The translations under genes and the position numbers were made by a program. Below the pieces are notes generated by a model. The model did no database searches. It saw nothing but the letters and a program-made list of their open reading frames with translations, and was not told the DNA's origin. A stretch of DNA of 37,535 nucleotides from positions 1 through 37,535 of the forward strand of contig JAAFJC010000031.1 of NCBI GenBank assembly GCA_013297925.1, in the 5' to 3' direction. This DNA is from Comamonadaceae bacterium. GTDB taxonomy: Bacteria > Pseudomonadota > Gammaproteobacteria > Burkholderiales > Burkholderiaceae_C. Within the stretch, counting starts at the first letter, position 1. Each line of letters starts with the position of its first letter. Shown here piece by piece: positions 1 through 8,008 of the stretch.

Positions 1-1
1 T

Positions 2-640
2 TTACCACTGCAAAGGCAGTTTTTTGACGATCAGGATCGCACGCCCAGCGCCACCTACATAGCCGCCTTTTTCTAGATCCCGTAATATTTTGCTGACCAT
101 TTCTCGGCTGGTGCCGATTTGCAGCGCCAGAGACGCATGGGTTGTGCCCGATTTGATTTTCCTGTGGCCGTAGGCGTCTGGCTCGCTGGCCAAGTGGTTG
201 AGCACATCTCTTAAGCGCCCATAGGCGTCTTTCAGTGCCATGCTTCGCACAGTATCCGTGGCAGCTCTAGCTCGCGCGATGATTTTGCTGATGAGCTCAC
301 TGGCGAGTTCGGGGTTGTTGACAATTTCTGCTTTTACGCGCTCACGTGTGATAACCGCGCAGCGGCAGGCCGTGGATGCTTCGATACTGGCAGAGCGGGG
401 GCCGCCATCCAAGCTCATTTCACCGAAGTAGCTCGGGCTGTCAATGCTGCCGTAGGTGACTTCGCGGCCGTTGGTATCTTGTCCGAAGACGCGCACGCTG
501 CCTTCGAGAAGGACGAAAAGCGTATCGCCATTGTCGCCTTCGCTGATGATGATGCTTTTTTTCTTGTAATTTCTCTCTGTACCGGTTTCGGCCAGACGTG
601 CAATGCTGGGTGGTAGTTCTTTGGATTTATTGTCTTGCAT
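2..640 (-). CDS. Crp/Fnr-family transcriptional regulator
   Basis: This is a complete 212-residue protein with the two-domain layout of Crp/Fnr regulators. The N-terminal cyclic-nucleotide-binding-like beta barrel covers about residues 25-120 and includes the segments EGDNGDTLFVLLEGSVRVF and YFGEMSLDGGPRSASIEA, the latter resembling the cNMP phosphate-binding cassette. The C-terminal winged helix covers about residues 130-205, with ALQIGTSREMVSKILRDLE as the recognition helix-turn-helix. I see no N-terminal Fnr-type cysteine cluster, so direct oxygen sensing by an Fe-S centre is unlikely. It lies 46 bp downstream of the LuxR-type gene on the same strand, so the two may be co-transcribed. The ligand and targets cannot be told from the sequence. 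The gene is chromosomal, outside the integrated element. Confidence 0.9.
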   Translation of the reverse strand: MQDNKSKELPPSIARLAETGTERNYKKKSIIISEGDNGDTLFVLLEGSVRVFGQDTNGREVTYGSIDSPSYFGEMSLDGGPRSASIEASTACRCAVITRERVKAEIVNNPELASELISKIIARARAATDTVRSMALKDAYGRLRDVLNHLASEPDAYGHRKIKSGTTHASLALQIGTSREMVSKILRDLEKGGYVGGAGRAILIVKKLPLQW

Positions 641-686
641 GCCGTCATTATGGCGGCAGCTGCCTGTGAAAACTCAAATGTCGAGC

Positions 687-1388
687 TCAAGCAAATGCAG
701 TCGGCATCACTGCGGCCATGAGGGGCGGCAGCAGAGCCAAGCGCTTGAGGACTTCACGGATGCCATGACTGTTTGTTTTTTGACAAATACTGCGGATGTG
801 GGTGCGCACAGTGGCTTCGCCCACTTGCAATTGTCTGGCCATTTCAGGCGCTGTATGCCCGGCGCACAAAAGGCCCAGTATTTGCTCTTCAGCGCGGGTG
901 AGCTGGTAGGCGCGGGCAAAAAAACTCATCATCAATGTCTCGCACATGCCGCTGCGCGAGAAAATCAAGGCGATGCGACATGGGGCGCTTTGATCTGATC
1001 TGCTTTTGCCAGCTTGGGCATGCCGATCCAAAGGCACGATGGCAACGGTGCTTTGAGACTTGTCTCCTAAAGCGAGCATGCCTCGCTTTCCTTTTTTGGC
1101 GTTTCCGAGAGCATCCATGAGTTCGTCTTGATCTTGTGCATCCACTGTGAGCAGCTGCATATCCTCTTGTTTGAGCAACTGGGCACGCTGCAAAATCGTT
1201 TTCCCAGCTAGATTGCAATGCTCGATGCGCCCGAGCTCATCGACAACAATCACACCGCAGGCAATTTCATCCAAAGTATGCGCAAGGATCTGCTCCGCAT
1301 CCGATGCCTCCAAGGCGCTGGGCGCCAAGCCAACAAATCCTTGTTGGTATTTCAAGCTGGACGGCGAGGATTTGAAGATCGTAGTCAT
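687..1388 (-). CDS. LuxR-type HTH regulator with PAS-like sensor region
   Basis: The 233-residue protein ends in a LuxR/GerE helix-turn-helix at about residues 163-225: LTRAEEQILGLLCAGHTAPE followed by RQLQVGEATVRTHIRSICQK. The N-terminal half (about residues 30-150) contains EQILAHTLDEIACGVIVVDE and GRIEHCNLAG, which read like the start of a PAS fold (a 'gives a prediction, then marks the intermediate state' sensor segment). There is no receiver-domain phosphoacceptor pattern, so a two-component response regulator is less likely. It is upstream of and co-directional with the Crp/Fnr gene. The ATG at 1388 has no convincing Shine-Dalgarno sequence. The signal sensed is unknown. Confidence 0.8.
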   Translation of the reverse strand: MTTIFKSSPSSLKYQQGFVGLAPSALEASDAEQILAHTLDEIACGVIVVDELGRIEHCNLAGKTILQRAQLLKQEDMQLLTVDAQDQDELMDALGNAKKGKRGMLALGDKSQSTVAIVPLDRHAQAGKSRSDQSAPCRIALIFSRSGMCETLMMSFFARAYQLTRAEEQILGLLCAGHTAPEMARQLQVGEATVRTHIRSICQKTNSHGIREVLKRLALLPPLMAAVMPTAFA

Positions 1389-1532
1389 GGCATATCCACA
1401 AAAGTGATGAGATGCCGTGAGTGTGAATTTTTACAAGTACCTTGGGTAGTGATTAGTTGCGCTGGATTTGTGAACTAGTTGCCAAAAATGAACTTCGGCT
1501 CAGCCTCCCAAGACATAGCAGACACAAAGAAA

Positions 1533-1561
1533 AAGCCCCTACGCTTGTGGCGTAAGGGCTT
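1533..1561 (-). terminator. Rho-independent terminator, originally downstream of tRNA-Asn
   Basis: A 12-position stem with one mismatch (1533-1544 paired with 1550-1561) encloses a 5-nt loop. On the minus strand it is followed by a T-rich run (TTTTTCTTTG). Before the element inserted, it would have lain immediately downstream of the tRNA-Asn gene, so it is most likely the original tRNA terminator, now separated from the gene by about 24.7 kb. Confidence 0.8.
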
Positions 1562-1578
1562 GATTCATAACGAGTTTT

Positions 1579-1623
1579 TGGCTCCTCGACCTGGGCTCGA
1601 ACCAGGGACCTACGGATTAACAG
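1579..1623 (-). repeat. attL: 45-bp copy of the tRNA-Asn 3' part
   Basis: These 45 bp are identical to 26256-26300, which is the anticodon-loop-to-CCA part of the complete tRNA-Asn gene. Similarity stops abruptly at 1624. There is no 5' half of a tRNA here, so this is the left attachment-site remnant of a site-specific integration, not a functional tRNA gene. Confidence 0.92.
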
Positions 1624-2388
1624 CCAAAAAGAATCAAAGGATGTTGTATGGAATTAACCTGCAACTACTTGATCTTAATGCATTTTTTCGTACTGGTGTT
1701 GACTGGATTTGAAGTGTTTTTACTCTTCAACTATGGCAAATTTATGGCAGATTTAAGAAGTTGCTCTATCGCTCTTCAAGGTCGAGGTTTAAGGTGAAGA
1801 CCGCCAGATGTTGTCGCAATATCAGACCTAAGGCGTTTAGAGGCGGAACGCCCACGGCGCCGATCAGGCGGCCAACGATTAGGGCTGATCTGACTCGGAC
1901 AGTGTAGAACTTTCTGGGTCTCTCATCTGCCCTTTCTTGATCATGTGCCTGATCTCGATTCCAGCAAGTAGTTTGGCTTTTTGGTCTGAAAGACTAAGGC
2001 TTGTTCATACTATTTTCCAAATGCGAATGACTTCAAAAGGCTGGCAGCGGTCACATGGGGCGGGGCACCTGCATTACCGCTTACGCCCCGTCTGCACACC
2101 GTCTTTTCGATGGACTCTGCTCCGAGAACCGGGTCTTGCACCTCCGAGATTGCGCTGAATCTCCGAACCCGCCCTATCGCTAATCCGTACTTGTCGATAG
2201 TCAGGAAGCTGACACTTATTGCTGCCAAGTGAGGCCATTAGTCAGTGAACACCGGGAGTAGGCTGGATGCTCTTGGCGGACTCCCACCGCGTAAACTTGG
2301 GCGGCGTCGAGAAACTGACAAAGGCCGCGCATGGGAAGTCGAGTAGGATTGTTCGCAGATTCATTGAAGAAACTAGGGAGACTTCGAA
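1624..2388. other. Left-end intergenic region without a recognisable gene
   Basis: These 765 bp between attL and the first defence gene hold only short overlapping ORFs on both strands (for example 1937-2158 plus and 2010-2228 minus) with no recognisable domain. The recognised contents are the tandem arm-like sites at 1730-1751 and a Shine-Dalgarno sequence AGGGAG at 2375-2380 serving the gene at 2389. The rest may be control sequence or decayed genes. Confidence 0.5.
1730..1751 (+). repeat. Tandem 11-bp integrase arm-type sites, left end
   Basis: ACTATGGCAAA (1730-1740) is directly followed by TTTATGGCAGA (1741-1751). The same 11-bp unit occurs twice in tandem at the right end (26168-26189) in the same orientation. 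One unit per helical turn at both ends, inside the att cores, is the arrangement expected of arm sites for a lambda-type integrase or its accessory factor. Binding is inferred, not shown. Confidence 0.6.
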
Positions 2389-4527
2389 GTGCATATCTCA
2401 AGGCTCACTGCGATCAACTATCGAAACTTCGCGAGAACGACTTTGCGCCTCAACAAGGGCGTGAACACCATCATTGGAGAAAACGGTTCAGGCAAGACAA
2501 ATCTGTTTCGCGCGATTCGCTTGCTGTTGGACGACAACATGGTCAGGTCGGCCTTCCGGCTCGACGAAGGTGACTTCCACCGAGGACTAGATGATTGGCG
2601 CGGTCACTGGATCATCATCTCCCTTGAGTTCGATGAAATCGGTCCTGATGAAGCAATACAGGCGCTCTTCCTGCATGGCACGGGCGTGGTTGCGGGAGGT
2701 CCAATCGGAACGGCCACCTACAACCTCATCTTTCGACCGAAGAAAGAGCTGCGCCTCAGGCTCGCTGCTCTTGCAGATGGCGACCATGTCGGCCTAGACT
2801 CCATTCGGCAAGAAATCGCTATCGCCGACTACGAAACCTTGTTAACCGGACGAAGTACTGCAGACTTTTCCGACCCGGCTGTCTACAAGGAAATCGTCGG
2901 CGACTTCGAGAACTGTGTGTTCGTCAAAGAAACCGATGACCCGCGAATTGGATCCCGTGTTCCCGGGTTTCTATCGGTCGCCAAGGAGGTCTCTTTCACC
3001 TTCATTCAAGCCTTGCGCGATGTAGTGGCGGAGTTCCACAACAACAGAACCAATCCGTTGCTGACGCTCCTGAAGAGCAAGAGTGGAGAAATCGCGCCCG
3101 CGACGATGGGACCGATTGTCGCGCTGGTGAAAGGCCTCAATAGCTCGATTGAGGCGCTTGATGACGTGCAGGCCGTTCGCACAAACATCAGAGACACGAT
3201 CAAGGACGCAGCGGGCGAAACATACTCACCGAGTACGCTGTCTATCAAGTCAGATCTGCCTGATGAGGCTGACAAGCTTTTTCAGTCACTCAAGCTTTTC
3301 GTGGGAGAGTCAGACGAAGACTATGAAGGCGCAATCCATGAATTGAGTCTTGGCGGTGCAAATCTGATTTTCTTGACGCTCAAGCTTCTTGAATTCAAGT
3401 ACCAGAAGGCCCACCAGTCGATTGCCAACTTCTTGCTAATTGAAGAGCCTGAAGCCCACATTCACACACACATCCAGAAGACACTTTTTGACCGCATCAC
3501 CTACGACGACACGCAGATCATCTACTCAACACATTCGACACAAATTTCCGAGGTCAGCAACATCCAAAGCGTCAATGTCCTAGGTCGAGTGGGCCGGACC
3601 TGCGAGGCCTATCAACCAGCGACGGGCCTTACGACAGATCAATTGGGCAGCGTTCAGCGATATCTTGATGCCATCAGAAGCAATCTGCTTTTCGCGAAGA
3701 GCGTGGTACTCGTCGAAGGCGACGCGGAAGAGATTCTTGTTCCGACTCTTTTCAAGAAGGTAGTCGGCGTTAGCTTGGACGAACTCGGAGTAAGCCTAAT
3801 CAATGTCCGCAGCACCGGCTTCAAGAACGTAGCACTGCTCTTTCACGACACACGTATTCGGAAGCGCTGCGGCATCATCACCGACTTAGACAAAGCGTTC
3901 CTTGACACTGCTGTCGCGGCCGGCGACACGGCTGCAGAGGCAAAGTTCAAGGCCAAATGCCAAGGCTCAGAGGAGGCCGGCGCCGCCAGGAAGGTAGAAC
4001 TGGACGCATTCGTCGCTGGAAACGCGTGGCTCTCAGTCCAATACGCCCAACACACTTTTGAGGTGGATTTCATCGCCGCTGGCAACGCGGCGGAGGTGAC
4101 CTTGGTCGTGGACAGCGTCTATCAGCAACCGGCCACCATTGCCGCCGCCAGAGCAGAACTAGTGTCTGGAGACAAGGCTCGCTATGGGCGGCGAGTTCTG
4201 ACTATGGCATCCAATCAGGGCAAAGGTTGGTTCGCGATCCTGCTTGGCAAAAATATTAGCCACAAGACGGTGCTCCCTGCCTATATTTGGACAGCTATCT
4301 TCTTCGCCAGATCTACGCTGACGCGTGAGCTGTTCTTCAACATCTATAGCTATAGACTTCGGCATGCTGTGAGTGATGGTCTTGTTCTCGCGGCGGCTGT
4401 GGCGCCTGCACTTCAAGTTCTGGAACAGTTCAGAGAAGGCGCGACTACCCTTGCCGCGCTCAAAGCGCGAATGATGGTCGATATCCCCGGCGATCAGATC
4501 CACGCAATCCTTGCGCAGGTCGACTGA
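2389..4527 (+). CDS. gajA: OLD-family ATP-dependent nuclease, Gabija GajA-like
   Basis: This is a 712-residue class 2 OLD-type protein. An ABC-like ATPase comes first: Walker A GENGSGKT at residues 30-37 and Walker B LLIEEPEAH near 350. A TOPRIM nuclease domain follows, with the acidic motif VVLVEGDAEE near 440 and the metal-binding IITDLDK near 495. In Gabija, GajA is a sequence-specific DNA nickase that acts with the helicase GajB against phage. The next gene is a UvrD-like helicase starting on the last base of this stop codon, the standard gajA-gajB arrangement. At 712 residues it is longer than typical GajA (about 580), with about 200 residues after the TOPRIM core that I cannot assign. 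The GTG start is supported by AGGGAG 8 nt upstream. A Gabija-like subtype is likely; strict family membership needs a profile search. Confidence 0.85.
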   Translation: MHISRLTAINYRNFARTTLRLNKGVNTIIGENGSGKTNLFRAIRLLLDDNMVRSAFRLDEGDFHRGLDDWRGHWIIISLEFDEIGPDEAIQALFLHGTGVVAGGPIGTATYNLIFRPKKELRLRLAALADGDHVGLDSIRQEIAIADYETLLTGRSTADFSDPAVYKEIVGDFENCVFVKETDDPRIGSRVPGFLSVAKEVSFTFIQALRDVVAEFHNNRTNPLLTLLKSKSGEIAPATMGPIVALVKGLNSSIEALDDVQAVRTNIRDTIKDAAGETYSPSTLSIKSDLPDEADKLFQSLKLFVGESDEDYEGAIHELSLGGANLIFLTLKLLEFKYQKAHQSIANFLLIEEPEAHIHTHIQKTLFDRITYDDTQIIYSTHSTQISEVSNIQSVNVLGRVGRTCEAYQPATGLTTDQLGSVQRYLDAIRSNLLFAKSVVLVEGDAEEILVPTLFKKVVGVSLDELGVSLINVRSTGFKNVALLFHDTRIRKRCGIITDLDKAFLDTAVAAGDTAAEAKFKAKCQGSEEAGAARKVELDAFVAGNAWLSVQYAQHTFEVDFIAAGNAAEVTLVVDSVYQQPATIAAARAELVSGDKARYGRRVLTMASNQGKGWFAILLGKNISHKTVLPAYIWTAIFFARSTLTRELFFNIYSYRLRHAVSDGLVLAAAVAPALQVLEQFREGATTLAALKARMMVDIPGDQIHAILAQVD

Positions 4528-6320
4528 TGTTTACGTGGAACGAGAAGGATCTGAACGCTGAGCAGGCCGAGGCGGTCCGCTTCCCAGGAAGCTTGTTCCT
4601 TGTGGCTTGCCCTGGAAGCGGGAAGACAAGAACACTAACCTACAAGCTCGCCTATGTACTCTCTCAATTGAATACTACCAGGGAGTTTGTGGCAGCGATC
4701 ACCTATACGCATCGAGCGGCAGACGAAATACGCGAACGCATAGAAGATCTCGGCGTGGACACCGCGCAGCTGTGGATCGGAACTATCCATTCGTTCTGCC
4801 TCGAATGGATTCTGAAGCCCTACGGCATCTACGAGACCGAACTCGCGCATGGATTCCGTGTAATCGATATGCATGAGCGCGAGAAGCTTTTAGAGCGGCT
4901 TTGTGAACCGTACAGCGCCGCTCGCGTCACGTTCTGGGATTGCGACTACTACTTCACCAAAGACGGTTACGTCCTAGGTTGTCCGGACGGACGTAAGCAC
5001 GAAGTCATCCAACAGGTTCTGAGCGCATATTTCGGTGAACTCGCTGCGAATCACCAAATCGACTTTGAACTGATCCTTTGGCACGCTTACCAACTGGTTG
5101 CAAAGAACCCGCCGATCAGTGACTTACTATCAAAAATCTTCAAGGTGATTCTTGTTGACGAGTACCAAGACACCAAGGAAATTCAGTACGCAATCATTGC
5201 GTCGATCCTTCGCGCTGGCCGCGGTAGTACGCTTCTCTTCATGGTGGGGGACCCCAATCAGGCGATCTATGGTTCGCTAGGTGGATATCCCATTGCGCTT
5301 GACGAGTTGCGCACTCTTAGTGGACTTGCAATCGAGTCGGGCTCGCTTTCGAGGAACTACCGCTCTTCAGCTCGAATCGTCAGCTACTTCGGCAACTTCA
5401 ACGTTCACCACACCGCTATTGAAGCGGTGGGGTCTGAGCGCAACTACCCTAGCCTTGTTTCGTTCAATCACACGGTGAATCACGAAGCCTTAGCTGACGA
5501 GATAGCCAGACTCGTAAGGCATAACGTTGAGACACTGGGAATTTCTCCTCACGAGATTTGTATCCTCGCTCCTCAGTGGGTACACCTCGCAACGATGACC
5601 CGTAGGCTCACCGTGCGCATGCCTGAATACGAGTTCGACGGGCCTGGAATGGTGCCATTCGCGCGAGACATAGAGAATTTTTGGTACCGCCTCGCCCGCT
5701 TGGCTCTAACCGATCCGTCTCCAACGATGTATACCCGTCGACTTCGCTGGGCTGGCGAGATCCTGAACGACCTAAAGGATATGGGGGCAACAACCGGCTA
5801 TCTATCTCGAAAGCTGCTACTTCGTGAATGCAATGTGATCTCCATCGCTGAATCGATGGGCCTAACCTATTTGCGTCGGTTCTTCGATGAACTTTTCGCT
5901 CGCCTCAGAGTTCCGTTTCATGAGTTCGCACAGTTGGAGGATCACTATAAAGCGTTTTTTTCGAGTTCTGAGTCACGTATCAGCCGGCTTGAGTCGGAGG
6001 GAGTCGACGGCATTGGCAGCATCGACTTTTTCCGGAAGATTTTCCAGAACCGTTCGGGGATCACCGTGTCCACGATTCATGGCGTAAAGGGTGCCGAGTT
6101 TGATGTCGTCATTGCCTACGCATTGCTTGAAGGCATGGTGCCCCATTTCAACGATAGAGACGGTGATGTAAGCGCGCAGAAGATGCTCTACGTCGTTGGA
6201 TCTCGGGCTCGCAAGAACCTTCATCTGTTCTCGGAGGCCGGCCGCAGGAGGGGGCGGTACGACGTTTATGAGCCGACCAACCGGCTTGCGGCGTGTCAGT
6301 TCGCCTATAGCGCAGTTTAG
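4527..6320 (+). CDS. gajB: UvrD/PcrA-like helicase, Gabija GajB-like
   Basis: This 597-residue superfamily 1A helicase shows the full motif series: Walker A ACPGSGKT (residues 27-34), motif II VDEYQDT (about 211), motif III VGDPNQAIYGSLGG, motif IV YRSSARIV, motif V STIHGVKGAEFDVV (about 514) and motif VI YVVGSRARKNL. Its ATG shares its A with the TGA of the OLD nuclease gene (TGATG), implying translational coupling and fixed stoichiometry. In Gabija, GajB is thought to sense DNA ends or unwound DNA and activate GajA. It is about 100 residues longer than reference GajB proteins of roughly 490. I see no nuclease domain fused to it, unlike the other UvrD-type protein of this element at 17637. 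Confidence 0.85.
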   Translation: MFTWNEKDLNAEQAEAVRFPGSLFLVACPGSGKTRTLTYKLAYVLSQLNTTREFVAAITYTHRAADEIRERIEDLGVDTAQLWIGTIHSFCLEWILKPYGIYETELAHGFRVIDMHEREKLLERLCEPYSAARVTFWDCDYYFTKDGYVLGCPDGRKHEVIQQVLSAYFGELAANHQIDFELILWHAYQLVAKNPPISDLLSKIFKVILVDEYQDTKEIQYAIIASILRAGRGSTLLFMVGDPNQAIYGSLGGYPIALDELRTLSGLAIESGSLSRNYRSSARIVSYFGNFNVHHTAIEAVGSERNYPSLVSFNHTVNHEALADEIARLVRHNVETLGISPHEICILAPQWVHLATMTRRLTVRMPEYEFDGPGMVPFARDIENFWYRLARLALTDPSPTMYTRRLRWAGEILNDLKDMGATTGYLSRKLLLRECNVISIAESMGLTYLRRFFDELFARLRVPFHEFAQLEDHYKAFFSSSESRISRLESEGVDGIGSIDFFRKIFQNRSGITVSTIHGVKGAEFDVVIAYALLEGMVPHFNDRDGDVSAQKMLYVVGSRARKNLHLFSEAGRRRGRYDVYEPTNRLAACQFAYSAV

Positions 6321-6708
6321 ACCCGGACAAGGCCTACCTGAGTTGCTCGCCGCTTGGGTTCCGGACCTTGGTCAGGCGGGCTGGCAGCTGGCAGCATTGA
6401 GAGGCCGTTCTCTGGTTCATAGCCGACGCCAGTACCTGTCTCGTCGACAGGCCGCAATCGCTGCAAAGCCGAAGCTAGATTCTTGAAGGTCTCATCAAGG
6501 CTGAACTGAATCACTCGCGGTCAACACCCTAAGGGACGACGGCGACCGTCACCAGGCATTCAACCGGTGGTAGCTTATACGACCGCTTCAAACTCGAATC
6601 CGAGTGCACGGCAATCCGTGACAGCGGTTTGGGATTGGGCATTTGGGACTTTCTCTTTGAGAACAACAACGTGCCCGTGAAATGGGGGCAACTCCAAGCC
6701 GGTTTGCT
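6321..6708. other. Intergenic region between the Gabija-like pair and the plasmid-like backbone
   Basis: No credible gene is present in these 388 bp. One short hairpin, CCTGTC-tcgtc-GACAGG, lies near 6436-6452 but has no T-run, so it is not a clear terminator. Base composition drops towards the AT-richer backbone from about 6590, which may mark a junction between modules. Confidence 0.4.
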
Positions 6709-7569
6709 CTAAGAAAGTGCTTGAAGTGATGTCTTCGAATCTTCATTAGAATTTTTGCCATAAAGGAATTCAATAGCACCGTGAACACCTCGGTTAAGGT
6801 CAATCGCAAAAGAAGGTGGTCTTACAGGAACGAACAGGTTGCAATCGCTCAAACGCTCATCCAAGTCAAAGAGTGCCATCATCAAGGCTGGTATATCTTC
6901 TCCATCAACTAGGTCAACATCAGGTGTTGCATCAACGACATATCCATGCAACGCATTCGCGTTGAAAAGGAATTTGCAAAGAGCTTCACGTAACTTTTTT
7001 AAAAGCACTGGATGCAGTTTAATTTTTTCGTCTTTGCTCGCATAAAAGCTTTCTCTGCATTGAACTTCTTGCTTAGCTGCGACCATAAGTTCTAGTGAAA
7101 TTGGTTTGTTAGGATCTCTTGGCCACCGATCGTCAAAATTCCTGGTTGTTCCATAAGATATTTCTTCAATATCAGTGCAAGCATATGTCGTAAGTTTCGG
7201 CAACCAGCCTTGAGCAATCAGATTCCTAGCTGCTAAGTCCTTATTGCGCTCTGATGTTATGCCAGCTTCTTTGCGCAGGACTTTACTAGCGTGACGACCA
7301 TTCTTCTTCAGTGTGCCTTTTGAGTAATAGGGTGACCCATGTACGCCCACATTGGTCTCCAACGCAGCGTTGGTTGCGTTAGATATTGATTTCGCTGTTT
7401 TCATCATCCATTCTCGTGCCATCAGCTCTGAGGGTCTATGTCGCCCCTTTTTGAATTCCCGAGCATCGGCAAAAAAAGGGGTTTTTGGAATCTGAACACA
7501 TGAAAATTTTGACATCTGCGATTGGTCTTCCAATGCATTTTCATGCACCATATTTTTCATAGATTTCAT
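6709..7569 (-). CDS. Hypothetical protein of plasmid-like backbone
   Basis: The 286-residue protein has no domain I recognise. It is polar and basic in its first third (YYSKGTLKKNGRHASKVLRK, about 80-100) and has an acidic, more hydrophobic C-terminal third (DLVDGEDIPALMMALFDLDE). There is no signal peptide or membrane segment. It is transcribed divergently from the small HTH protein at 7602 across a gap of only 32 bp, so both may share an operator. Codon use is AT-rich compared with the defence genes on either side, matching the replicon genes. The start is uncertain: ATGs at 7569 and 7560 are both possible and neither has a clear ribosome binding site. Position beside repA suggests a replicon-associated role, but that is only context. 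Confidence 0.6.
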   Translation of the reverse strand: MKSMKNMVHENALEDQSQMSKFSCVQIPKTPFFADAREFKKGRHRPSELMAREWMMKTAKSISNATNAALETNVGVHGSPYYSKGTLKKNGRHASKVLRKEAGITSERNKDLAARNLIAQGWLPKLTTYACTDIEEISYGTTRNFDDRWPRDPNKPISLELMVAAKQEVQCRESFYASKDEKIKLHPVLLKKLREALCKFLFNANALHGYVVDATPDVDLVDGEDIPALMMALFDLDERLSDCNLFVPVRPPSFAIDLNRGVHGAIEFLYGKNSNEDSKTSLQALS

Positions 7570-7585
7570 CGAAATTTTTGCCTTT

Positions 7586-7661
7586 GTTAACTTGAATTGA
7601 AGTGCCTAAGCTCGCCACTTTAATGACTAACCTGCGTATAAATCTGATGAATCAAGTTAAC
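7586..7661. promoter_or_regulatory. Paired inverted repeat, candidate operator of the divergent promoters
   Basis: GTTAACTTGA at 7586-7595 is matched by its exact reverse complement TCAAGTTAAC at 7652-7661. The two 10-bp half sites are 66 bp apart, about six helical turns, and flank the candidate start codons of the HTH gene, one of them covering the ATG at 7647. A TATAAA at about 7637 could be a -10 box. The arrangement suggests looping or cooperative autoregulation by the HTH protein. Confidence 0.45.
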
Positions 7662-8006
7662 GTTTTTCTACAGTTGCAAAAGTGCCACGATGACCAAATC
7701 ATTGGTCCCGAAGAGCTGGCCGCTCTCCTCAACACCACGTACAAGGTGGTTTATAAAATCCACTCGGACTCACCAAGCAAGCTGCCACCGCGCCTTGTTG
7801 TATTTGGTAGAAAACTCTGCTGGCGGCTCGGAACTTGTCGTGAATGGATTCGCTCGTTGGAGGCCGCACAGATAGGTGCATCACCTAAGAAAGCGACTGA
7901 GCGAAGAACCCATTTGAATGCAGCCAAATTGGCTTCGAATGAGGTAGAACTCCCAATCACCCGCATCGGGCGACCAAGAAAAAATAATCTTACTGTGGGA
8001 GCATAG
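7602..8006 (+). CDS. Small HTH (AlpA/excisionase-like) DNA-binding protein
   Basis: The protein has up to 134 residues. The central part, about residues 35-85, has the look of a MerR/AlpA-type helix-turn-helix: GPEELAALLNTTYKVVYKIH then LPPRLVVFGRKLCWR and a closing helix. Such proteins act as transcriptional regulators or excisionases. The C-terminal tail is basic and ends in a GRPRK patch. The start is ambiguous: GTG 7602, ATG 7623 and ATG 7647 are all in frame and none has a good Shine-Dalgarno sequence; 7647 lies inside a half site of the inverted repeat at 7586-7661. It ends 2 bp before the repA start, so it is probably co-transcribed with it and may control replication initiator supply. 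Confidence 0.65.
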   Translation: MPKLATLMTNLRINLMNQVNVFLQLQKCHDDQIIGPEELAALLNTTYKVVYKIHSDSPSKLPPRLVVFGRKLCWRLGTCREWIRSLEAAQIGASPKKATERRTHLNAAKLASNEVELPITRIGRPRKNNLTVGA

Positions 8007-8008
8007 TC

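Noticed and set aside
1579-1623. Possible second tRNA gene
   Set aside because: Only the 3' part matches tRNA-Asn; there is no 5' acceptor strand or D arm, so it is the att remnant.
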